Positions 54,952-63,700 of a stretch of DNA of 64,000 bases are shown here, piece by piece. How positions within the stretch are numbered: position 1 is the stretch's first letter; every line of letters starts with the position of its first letter. The stretch is taken from assembly GCA_002731275.1 (NCBI GenBank), contig PCBK01000123.1:1-64000 (forward strand). The letters run 5' to 3'. The notes beneath the pieces were generated by a model. That model was not told where the DNA came from. It saw nothing but the letters and a program-made list of their open reading frames with translations, and ran no database searches. The translations under genes and the position numbers were made by a program. Origin of the DNA: Deltaproteobacteria bacterium (GTDB lineage: Bacteria > Myxococcota_C > UBA6777).

Positions 54952-56178
54952 TCACCTTTTACGCAGCACGTCAGGGAGCATCTTCTGACACAATGACGCC
55001 GACACAGACGCATATTTGGAGAGCGCTTTGCTCTCTCGCAAAAAACTCTTGCGTAGCGCATCTGGACGTTTACGACAGGCGACTTCACAAGTCACCGCGA
55101 CCTGCTTCATGTTCGCGTAATTACAAGGCAATGAACAGCGACGCCCCACTGAGACCGTCGCCTGACAGTCTTGAGCACGCAAACGCCGCCAATGCGCAAC
55201 GACACACGTTTGGCATGATAACATCGGCTGTCTTGGACTTTGCTCACTCCAGGCGAGCCTCCCAATGTACAAAAACAACCCCAACAACAACGACAGAGAT
55301 AAACCAACCATCCACATTCCAAAACGAGAACGCCCAGACTCATCGACAGTATGGAAGAACGTCGAACGTCCACATTCGATCTGCCCGATGTACAGCCTCG
55401 GTGATTGGGAGAATGGATAGGACAACGCCTCGGCTTCTTGCTCAAAGCTCCTCTTCACCCGCTCATACAAACCCTCAAGGGTCCACTCATGTGTGCGTTG
55501 TACAGGTGTCTGTAGCATCTTTAACAAACAACGACTGAAAAGCCCCCCGGGCCCACCACCTTCGGTTGTGGATGCAGTTTCTTGGGCAAACTCCCCGAAG
55601 GATGCGGCAGTCCAGACAGCCCAATGTTCTCCATGCAGCGAGATATCATCTCGTTGTTGCGGCAGCATAGACTTGATGTTCTTTTGACCCGAGAGCACAC
55701 GTCGACAGGTGTCCAACAGCAACAACACAGCGTGTTCACGTACGGGAGCCAACCATTGCCGCAGCTCATGCCAATTCACCGCGTCATATAAGTCCCCTCC
55801 TTCAAGTTGGGTATTAGACATACACAGATGATACATGTGTTGGGCATAAAAACCATGTGTGGAGAAGTAGATCGTCCCCTTGCATTCAGGAGCACGTGAA
55901 ACTTGCGCGAGCCAATCGTCTAGCGCCCTGCGAAAGGTCTGTTTCGTTGGATTGGTGAGCAACGTAACGTGTGTGTTTGGATATCGCTTTGAGCGGCTCA
56001 ACTCGACGTATAACGCTGACATGTCACGCACAGCCCCAGAGAGCGGGGAGAGCCCCCGGCCAAATTGGTCGACACCGACGAGCAGGATCACATTCCGCTC
56101 CTCGCCAGCCTCCCTGCCTTGTTGTGCGGGCTTTTCGGGTGTCGGTTGGATGATAGTCACAGGTAAGAGTTGGCTCAT
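54952..56178 (-). CDS. Caspase-like (peptidase C14) protein with a membrane anchor
   Basis: 408 residues. The ATG overlaps the upstream TGA (ATGA). The caspase-haemoglobinase fold covers about 28-270: NVILLVGVDQFG, LSGAVRDMSALY, the catalytic His108 in TIYFSTHGFY and the catalytic Cys158 in LLLLDTCRRV. WAVWTAASFGEFAQET and GGPGGLFSRCLLKML complete the fold. One membrane helix (about 288-308) is followed by a Cys-rich tail (about 320-408), presumably outside the cytoplasm. Such proteases generally cleave after basic residues in bacteria (metacaspase/orthocaspase class). A membrane-tethered caspase in an operon with sigma-like and FGE proteins suggests a signalling or cell-fate switch. Confidence 0.9.
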   Translation of the reverse strand: MSQLLPVTIIQPTPEKPAQQGREAGEERNVILLVGVDQFGRGLSPLSGAVRDMSALYVELSRSKRYPNTHVTLLTNPTKQTFRRALDDWLAQVSRAPECKGTIYFSTHGFYAQHMYHLCMSNTQLEGGDLYDAVNWHELRQWLAPVREHAVLLLLDTCRRVLSGQKNIKSMLPQQRDDISLHGEHWAVWTAASFGEFAQETASTTEGGGPGGLFSRCLLKMLQTPVQRTHEWTLEGLYERVKRSFEQEAEALSYPFSQSPRLYIGQIECGRSTFFHTVDESGRSRFGMWMVGLSLSLLLGLFLYIGRLAWSEQSPRQPMLSCQTCVVAHWRRLRAQDCQATVSVGRRCSLPCNYANMKQVAVTCEVACRKRPDALRKSFLRESKALSKYASVSASLCQKMLPDVLRKR

Positions 56179-57017
56179 AAGGAGACCTCAACCTCTAAGA
56201 TAAAGGGGGTCAACGCGCCTCGATGCGCCAATAAATACTCCGCGAGTTGTCGTCGTGTTTGTTCATCCCAAGACCAAGTTGAATCCTTCTGTATGGGCCA
56301 CTCTTCTGGTGCGATCGATGCAAAAGGAACCATACTGAAGAGCATCAAAAAATGGGTCTCTCCATCTGCATCAAAGCGGGTACTAAAGAGGTGATGGCCT
56401 CCCTCCTTCAACATGTTGAGTTGGTCAGGATGTTGTGGATAGAGGAGCTGGTGGACAAGCCCTTCTTCTTGCTCTTCAACTTGCAGCACCGCGAGGTAAC
56501 CTTCTATAGGGAGAAATGTACGAAAAGCATAGATCTGTGAGGATGTCAGCCGAAAATGACACTTTCCACTGCGAAAGTGCATATCGACCTCTTCAAAGAT
56601 CGCGACAGGTGTAAGCTCCCCTCTCGTACCAAAGGCTGGACGCCTTGCCTCTTCGCCTCTTTGGAGGAGCGTCACATGATATTGAAGGAGCTCATGGAGT
56701 TGCTCCCAACGCTGTTCACAGCGCTCCAAGACCTCACGCCACCAAGCAGACGCGAGGGGACGCTCCTTCACCAACGCAGTCGCCCAAGCGAGGTCCGACG
56801 CGAGAGCACTTACAGGCGCAAAGATGTCCTCTTCTGTATGGCTGGCAGCACGTTCCAGAGAGAGGCAAAGCGCCCATTGCCTCTGCAGCATAGGCGATGA
56901 GGTGATCTGCTTCATGAGGGAGAAGCGCTGATCAGGCTCACCTTCTTCACATGAAGAAAGAAGCCGTAATCGATATAAGCTCTCCCATCCTTCGGGGATA
57001 TGAGTTGAGTCCGTCAT
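56175..57017 (-). CDS. DUF4384-like protein of the caspase operon
   Basis: 280 residues. The ATG at 57017 overlaps the TGA of the upstream gene and is preferred over the longer frame to 57215. The N-terminal half is helical (about 1-150). The C-terminal about 125 residues read as a DUF4384-type beta domain: HFRLTSSQIYAFRTFL, GYLAVLQVEE, HQLLYPQHPDQLNML and THFLMLFSMVPFASI. DUF4384 domains commonly occur with caspases or kinases in bacteria and are thought to bind ligands or partners. No membrane helix is present, so it is cytoplasmic. It may act as the regulator of the sigma-like protein or the caspase. Confidence 0.65.
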   Translation of the reverse strand: MTDSTHIPEGWESLYRLRLLSSCEEGEPDQRFSLMKQITSSPMLQRQWALCLSLERAASHTEEDIFAPVSALASDLAWATALVKERPLASAWWREVLERCEQRWEQLHELLQYHVTLLQRGEEARRPAFGTRGELTPVAIFEEVDMHFRSGKCHFRLTSSQIYAFRTFLPIEGYLAVLQVEEQEEGLVHQLLYPQHPDQLNMLKEGGHHLFSTRFDADGETHFLMLFSMVPFASIAPEEWPIQKDSTWSWDEQTRRQLAEYLLAHRGALTPFILEVEVSL

Positions 57018-58264
57018 TCCAGCGCGTGCTCCTGCTGCGTGGAGAGTTCTTGAGGTCGTTCTGTTTGATGGGGTGGAATCACCGTCTGTGTAAGCTCCAA
57101 AGCGTGGGACCAATAGTAAACGAGTCGTCGTAAAAGCTCTGGCGAGGTCGTGGACATATCGAGCTCGATGAGCGCAAGCAGTGCCCGCTTCCATGATTGA
57201 GAGAGGGCATTCCAACTGACACTTTGATCACGCGCTGCCAAATGCTCTCTTCGCTGCTCCAAGAGGGTGGACAAACGCAACCAAAGCAACCAAAAATCTT
57301 CGTTCATCTGGCGACTTCGGGGTTGCATCTCGACACACGCGAGCGCATGTCGAAGCCCCTCTATATCCAACACTTGTGTAATAGGTGTCGCGGCCCTTTC
57401 TGCAAGCGACACACATTTAAATAGAACCTGCGCTCGCTCCACCAGTGTGTTCCATCGACTCCGCACCTGCGCCCTCGTCAAGGTGAGTTGCGCTGCGAGA
57501 TCGTTCTCTGTCTCATCGTTGAGCTTTCCACGTAAGATCTGTTCGTCTTCTCCGTCCCGCGCCACAGAGAGGAACACACCACACAAGACGGAGAAGGACT
57601 CCTCCCCTTGCAGCAACAAGTCAGGCCTGACTTGGTGGAGACTCTCCTCGGCTCGATCATCTGCCATATGATCGTTGTAGGTCGCATCATCAAGTGCAGA
57701 GGTCTCCTGCCATACACGCTGTTCATCTCGCGCCAATTGCCGGATGATATCCAAACATCGCCGATACCACATCAACACGAGATAGGGTTCAAGGGACACC
57801 TCAGAAGGCACGTGACGCCCCTGCATCCAATGTTCTGCCAACTCGATCGCCTCAACAGTTCGGAGGGTTAGACTCTCGTTTGCATCTCCCCTGAGAAACT
57901 CTCGGGCGAGCAAGAAGAGCCCTCCAACTTCGTGCGCTCTCTTTCTCCACAATGCGGTATCTTGCGCCGGAAAGTGCCTCCTGACGACACGCTCTCGACC
58001 AGCTTGTGTAAAAGACTCTTCGAAGGCCTGATAGACGATCCATTGCACGACACTTTCGTGGTCAAGTTGCTGTTGATGGAGAGCGTCCACACCGTCGTAT
58101 CGAGCGTGCTTCTCCAAAAACAGTTGTAATTGGCGCTGTGTCCGCGCAGGTGCGTCGCTGTAAAGTCGCGCTGCGATCGCTTCATGATGTGCGTTCCACA
58201 CATCCTTGGACGCGCCTTGCACCAAGTGCTGACAAAGTGTCTGGTTGCTTGTGTTGTAAGACAT
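57014..58264 (-). CDS. Divergent sigma-factor-like protein, first gene of the caspase operon
   Basis: 416 residues; the ATG at 58264 is preceded by AAGGG but very closely, and a GTG at 58273 is the alternative. The protein is all helical. A segment PYLVLMWYRRCLDIIRQLAR (about 165-185) resembles sigma region 2. LAAQLTLTRAQVRSRWNTLV (about 285-305) resembles the helix-turn-helix of region 4. Both are weak, and about 110 residues separate them, more than in an ECF factor. In related caspase operons the first gene is often a sigma factor, which supports the call. Otherwise it is an unknown helical adaptor. Confidence 0.5.
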   Translation of the reverse strand: MSYNTSNQTLCQHLVQGASKDVWNAHHEAIAARLYSDAPARTQRQLQLFLEKHARYDGVDALHQQQLDHESVVQWIVYQAFEESFTQAGRERVVRRHFPAQDTALWRKRAHEVGGLFLLAREFLRGDANESLTLRTVEAIELAEHWMQGRHVPSEVSLEPYLVLMWYRRCLDIIRQLARDEQRVWQETSALDDATYNDHMADDRAEESLHQVRPDLLLQGEESFSVLCGVFLSVARDGEDEQILRGKLNDETENDLAAQLTLTRAQVRSRWNTLVERAQVLFKCVSLAERAATPITQVLDIEGLRHALACVEMQPRSRQMNEDFWLLWLRLSTLLEQRREHLAARDQSVSWNALSQSWKRALLALIELDMSTTSPELLRRLVYYWSHALELTQTVIPPHQTERPQELSTQQEHALE

Positions 58265-58317
58265 ACCCTTCACACAGATATCGTTCGTTTATTCTTAAAA
58301 AGTGAAATGTTTTCAGA

Positions 58318-58346
58318 AACATAAAAAAAAGAAAGGCGTTTGTCAA
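58318..58346 (-). promoter_or_regulatory. Sigma70-type promoter of the caspase operon
   Basis: On the minus strand TTGACA (58346-58341), a 17-base spacer with a run of eight Ts, and TATGTT (58323-58318). The -35 is a perfect match and the -10 matches 4 of 6. The first start codon lies about 53 bases downstream. It is the only good promoter seen for the seven-gene run. Confidence 0.55.
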
Positions 58347-58472
58347 GGTTCACATCGCGCGAACATAAGCAATCATCGCAAATATAGCCCCACCCCAAGT
58401 CTCGCAGCCGCTCAACAACCCCTCAGGCAAAAGGCCATTGGATTCTTCTTTGTATCCAACCACCTCAAACGT

Positions 58473-59408
58473 TTATCTCTTTGGTGGACGTGGTCGATGC
58501 CTTCTCTTTGGATAATATTGTCCATCAAGTCCTCTTTCAAAAGGAGAACCTTTGGCCCACCCTTTGGGACGATAATGTGTAAAGTACGTCATCCGATAAT
58601 GTGCCATAAACAACGGATACATCGCGTCATAATAGGCAGCCCGCGAACGAAATGGCTCGGCGCTCCACCACATCGGCGTACCATGCCACTTATACGTCGT
58701 ACGTGACCACTTCCCACGCCACGACTTGTTGGTAAAGAACCCCAGAAACGCTGGGGTAAAAATCGACGGAGCCGAAAACATCTCACGAGGCTGACGGTAG
58801 TAATACCCGGACGAATCATGCAATTCATAGCGAACAGCGCGGCTGTTCATGTCGTACGCACCTGATTGTTTGAACACAAACAACAGCGTGTCCCCTGACT
58901 GGTATCCCGCGACACCATTGTTGTTGAGATAGCCAAACATACGAAGCTGCTCTTTCTCCCACGAAAGCTGCACACTCACAGGCGTCGTCAACCACGAAAC
59001 AGGCATCGCTTCAGGCCGCAGACGCTTTCTCGTCGTAAAGTAGATCGCGCTCAGCTCATCCTCAAACCGGGTCAACCAGTCTTTCATATCCCCTGGCTTT
59101 TTGGATTTCGTCTCCCAAATCGCCTTCTCCACAGCGCGCAAATCGATCACAGGAGTTCCAATCTTCGCGGTCTTACGCACACGCTTCTTTCTCCGTTTAG
59201 GCACAACACGTCTTCTCAGCCACCCAAACCATCCCGAACGCTTACGTGGCATCACAGCACGTCCCTCCTCTCGCACCTTCACCACTTTTCCTGGCTTCTC
59301 TTTTGGTGTGACCTGCTTCTTTGATGGTGTCGGAGACATCCACCACCACAACAACAAACCAAACACGAACAACACGAACACAACAATGAACATTCTCTCT
59401 TTTTTCAC
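58473..59408 (-). CDS. One-helix membrane protein, unknown
   Basis: 311 residues from GTG at 59408, chosen because GAAGGAG lies five bases upstream; the ATG at 59393 is the alternative. One N-terminal membrane helix (about 6-25) is followed by a Lys/Arg/Pro-rich linker (about 30-85). A globular domain (about 90-275) has a PVSVQLSWEKEQLRMFG strand, SGDTLLFVFKQSG, and an aromatic-rich stretch (YYDAMYPLFMAHYRMTYF). It ends in a very basic RRHRPRPPKR tail. I do not recognise the family. It lies upstream of the caspase operon on the same strand but before its promoter. Confidence 0.65.
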   Translation of the reverse strand: MKKERMFIVVFVLFVFGLLLWWWMSPTPSKKQVTPKEKPGKVVKVREEGRAVMPRKRSGWFGWLRRRVVPKRRKKRVRKTAKIGTPVIDLRAVEKAIWETKSKKPGDMKDWLTRFEDELSAIYFTTRKRLRPEAMPVSWLTTPVSVQLSWEKEQLRMFGYLNNNGVAGYQSGDTLLFVFKQSGAYDMNSRAVRYELHDSSGYYYRQPREMFSAPSIFTPAFLGFFTNKSWRGKWSRTTYKWHGTPMWWSAEPFRSRAAYYDAMYPLFMAHYRMTYFTHYRPKGWAKGSPFERGLDGQYYPKRRHRPRPPKR

Positions 59409-59605
59409 GATCACTCCTTCAAACGTGCAAGACGACTCCAAAGGAAAAGCGCACGAATCACTTCAACCAAAGTATCTTTTTGTAGCAGGAAAACGAATGA
59501 CTTCAGGATAAAGATGCCACAGCCATTTGTCTATAACGACAAATACGACTACTATCTACAACCAAAACGATCCCCTCATTTGTCATCTGATGTGGAGTCT
59601 CAACG

Positions 59606-60730
59606 ATGCGAACAAACCGAACCTTACAAACTATCTGTCTGCTTTGCTGGACCCTTATGTCACCCAGCGTCGCCCTCTCAGGTCCAACAAGCGCCCCAAC
59701 GAGCCAACCCAGCGCAAAGCTACAATCTTGGCTTCAAACATTTGCCACAGGCAAAGGAAAACACTGGCAAGACGCCGCACAACAATTGATGGCACAAAAA
59801 GAAAAAGCAGCGGCGATCTACCCACAACTTCGAAAACTACTTGAGAGTCCCTCCCCCAAAGTCCGCCAACTGACTGTAGTCATCCTCGGCACAATCGGCC
59901 CCAAAGCCGCTTCCAGCGCAAAATCACTTATGGAATTGTGGGGAGACGCCGACACCGAAACAAGACGATACATCCTCTTTACGCTCAGCACCTTTGGCCC
60001 AAAAACCCCTGGACTCAGTGGATTTATTCAAAAGCAATCAAAAACACAAGACGCCCTCATCCTCGCGAGCCTAGCAGGTGCCATCGGACGTCTCCAGCTC
60101 CCGACAAAACATGCACTCCCCATCCTCCTACGCATCCTCAAGCACAATAACGGATATACTCGGCAGAGCGCCATTAGAGCCATAAAAAAATACGGTCCCA
60201 AGGCCACCGCCGCGATCCCTGTGTTGATCGAACACCTGGCTGACCCACGCTCATTTGGACGGCTGCTCGCCGCAGAAACACTCGCGAGCATAGGCCCAGC
60301 CGCACGCCCCCACCTCTTACGCGCTCTCCAATACAAAAAAGCCAAGACGCGCATGAACGCCGCATACGCCCTCAGCCTCTTACAACCCTATACCCAAAAA
60401 ACCACCAAAGTACTCTTTCAAGCGATTCTTAGGGAGACACGTCCAAAAGTACTCTCATCGATGATTCAAGCGCTCGGAAAGATGAAGACACAGGCAGCCC
60501 CCTACGCCAATCAATTGTTGCCATTTTTGCGACATAAAGATCGTGGGATTCAACTCAAAACCATCATCGCCCTTGGCCACATCCAACCTCAAGGTCCATC
60601 TTTTCAGGCTCACTTACAAGCCAACAAGACACACCCGGACTTTTTTATACGCAGCCATATCAAACAGCTCCTCCGCCGCTTCCCGAGTACAAGACCCGCA
60701 TCATCCCCCTCAAGTCGCCCCACCCGCTAA
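59606..60730 (+). CDS. Exported HEAT-repeat protein
   Basis: 374 residues; GGAG eight bases before the ATG. A signal peptide ends near VALS. Residues about 55-350 form HEAT-type helical repeats, each with the A/V-x-P-x-L...L-x-S/D turn and Gly-Pro-Ala/Lys-A motifs (TIGPKAAS, KYGPKATAAIPVL, SIGPAARPHL). They are about 38 residues apart. A Ser/Arg/Pro-rich tail follows. HEAT repeats bind other proteins, so this is likely a periplasmic or outer-membrane scaffold. It converges on the MYXO-CTERM gene with only seven bases between stops. Confidence 0.8.
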   Translation: MRTNRTLQTICLLCWTLMSPSVALSGPTSAPTSQPSAKLQSWLQTFATGKGKHWQDAAQQLMAQKEKAAAIYPQLRKLLESPSPKVRQLTVVILGTIGPKAASSAKSLMELWGDADTETRRYILFTLSTFGPKTPGLSGFIQKQSKTQDALILASLAGAIGRLQLPTKHALPILLRILKHNNGYTRQSAIRAIKKYGPKATAAIPVLIEHLADPRSFGRLLAAETLASIGPAARPHLLRALQYKKAKTRMNAAYALSLLQPYTQKTTKVLFQAILRETRPKVLSSMIQALGKMKTQAAPYANQLLPFLRHKDRGIQLKTIIALGHIQPQGPSFQAHLQANKTHPDFFIRSHIKQLLRRFPSTRPASSPSSRPTR

Positions 60731-60737
60731 ACAAACC

Positions 60738-63700
60738 TTACTTACGGCGTCTTGTGATCGCAAAGAGCAACACAAAGAAGAAGAACACAACACCACTCGC
60801 AGGCGCTCCTTGCGTTGATGAACAAATGCAACCACCGGAAGCAAGCAGAGGCTTGGTCTCGACTTTGGATTCGGGACTGTCCGCCTCCTTGTTGTTCTCT
60901 TCATCCGCCACAGTAGACTCATCTTTTTCAGGTGCATCACCAGCGTCAGTTGTCGATGGCTCTTCCGGCTTGGGTGCAAAGTAGCATTGGCCATTGCGAC
61001 AGCTTCCACCCTCCGCACACTTCACGCCTGCACAGCTATCATCACCGCAGCTGTTCTTTTGACAAGTTCGTTGGTAACGACAGAGATTCGCACCGGCCTC
61101 TTCACATGGATCTTTGACACAGCTGCCAGCTTCACAACGCTCCCCAGCGTTACATGTCACACCAGCACACGGATCATCCACACATGCACCGTCGACACAC
61201 ATCTTACCGGGTACACAGGTCTCGCAATTCTTGACACAAGCGCCATCTTTCGGTCGGCAGGTCTCACCTTCACCACATTGTTTGTTGGCACAGGCGTTAT
61301 CAACACACTTGCCTTCGAGACAGAGCTGGTCGCCTTTGCAAGACTCTGTATAGCAGCTTGGTGGAGCACACTTGTTACTCAGACAGACGCCACCGTTCGG
61401 ACACTCAGAGTCCGTCTGACAGGCTCTGTCACCTGTACATTGACCGTCTTTACATGTCTGGCCAGCACCACAAGTGACGTGTTTACAAGGATCATCGACA
61501 CACTTACCAGCCACACAGATCCGTCCACCACGACAAGAATCTTGCTGACAAGTGTCTTTCACACATTGTCCACCTACACAGATCTCGTCTTGTGCACACG
61601 TTTTGTCCTTACAGGGATCCGATGTACATTGCCCTGCGACACAGATCTCTCCAGTCGGACAGAAGACTCCTGCACAAGACGCAACACACGTCCCTGCCTG
61701 ACAAATCTCACCGCTCTTACACTGGACACCATCACATGGGTTGGCCAGGCAGAGACCGTTTTGGCAGACTTTGCCGTTGGGACAATCACCATTGCTGTCA
61801 CATTCGGAGCGCACACATTTTCCTTGGATACAGAGCGTTGTACCAGGACAATCGCCGTCCACCTGACATGAATCAGGCCCCACACACTGCCCCCACTTAC
61901 ACACCTGTTTGGCATCGGGACACTTCATACTGTCGCAAGGATCGTCAACACATGCGCTGAGGTTGGGGTTGCACTTACGACCGTGTTTGCAGGTGTTGCT
62001 CGCGTTACAATTGTCGACAACACAATCACCTTCCTTACAAACCTTCCCGGCCGCACATGTCACAGCGTCACAAGGATCTTTTTGACAAACCCCGCTCACA
62101 CACTGTTCACCTGTCGGACATTTGACACCATCACAAGGACGCACACATTGACCGTCCGTTCCACGACATGCTTCATCTTGTGCGCAGGTCTTCTTGTTGG
62201 CACCTTCACAGAGGTTTTCTTTGCAAACACCGTCTACACAAAGCTGGTCTTGTCCACATGATGCATCTTTGGCATAGCATCCTTGTGGGTAACACTTGCC
62301 ATTGACACAGATCTCATCCCCCGGACAGGCGACATCGTTTCCACAATCCTGACGATCGAGACACTGACCAGCGACACAACGCTGCGTACGGTTGGGACAG
62401 GTCATGCTGTCACAAGGATCGGTCACACAAGTTCCCTTGATACAGACACGACCGTGCTTACAGGAGCCCTGTTGATGACATGGGTTGGTCACACACTTGT
62501 ACTTACCCTTGTTGGCCGTGTCTGGGACACACATCTCGTCAGCTTTACATGCTGCTCCTGCGGTCGCACAAGGATCGGCCACACATGAGCCATCGACACA
62601 CATTTCATCGGTCTTACATTGGACGCCAGCACAAGGCGCGACACATTTACCATCTGTTGAACGGCAGATCTCGCCGGGCGCGCAAAGCTTTCCATCACAC
62701 AGGTCCTTCTTACATGTTGCACCTGTACAAAATTCGCCGGCTTTACACTTCGGTGTTTTGTTACTGCATCCAGGATCGACACACACACGTGCCAGTGGCT
62801 CATCGAAACAGATCTGATCACCAACACAATCACTGTCCGCACCACACTTCTGTTTTGCGGGGATCTTGAACGTTTGCGTCTCACAGAGCTTGGGCATCCC
62901 GTTGTCACAAACCTGAATGGTAAACTCGACCTCTTTGCCAGCGTCCGCTTGTGAAGGTGTCCAAGTCACTTCGCCTGTCTGTGGATTGATCGTCCCAGGT
63001 CCTTTCACAACACTCCAGGTGTGGGTGTCTTTGGGATCTGCGTCTGTCACTTTGGGTTTGTAAGAGATGGCTTCACCGACGTAGGCTTCGACCGGGGCAG
63101 TCCCTGTCACAACGGGCTTATCGTTGATGTTTTTGACATTCACCTTAAACGTCTGGTTATCACAGAGCCTGGGCGTCCCGTCATCACAGACTTTGATCTC
63201 AAACTCGAAGTCTTTATCAGCGTCATCATCGCCCGGTGTCCACTTCACTTCACCTGTCGTCGCATCGATCTTTGCGCCTTTGGGTCCTTTGACGAGCTGC
63301 CACTTGTGGGTATCGCCAGGATCGACATCTGTGGCCTTTGGTGCATAGGTATACTCTTTGTTCTCATCCCCAGAGGTAGGTGCCGTCGATGTAATCGAAG
63401 GCTTATCGTTGACGTTCTTGACACTCACGTCGAACTTTTGATTCACGCAACCGCCATTGGCATCGCACACTTTGATCTCAAAAGACCGCTTACCAGCGTT
63501 GACGTCATCGTCCCCAGGCGTCCAAGTGATCTTTCCGCTCGCGTCGATCTTCGCTCCCTTGGGACCGTTAACGATCTCGTACTTCGAGATGCTGTCACCA
63601 GGATCGATATCAGATGCTGTGACTTGATAGGAGAGTTCTTTGTCTTCGGTCGCTTCTGTTGGACTCTTGGAGGTAATCACTGGGAGGTCGTTGATGTTTT

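Noticed and set aside
60987..61871. Plus-strand Thr-rich frame of 294 codons
   Set aside because: It is the complement of the Cys-rich repeats of the MYXO-CTERM protein; its Thr/Leu composition follows from the opposite codons.
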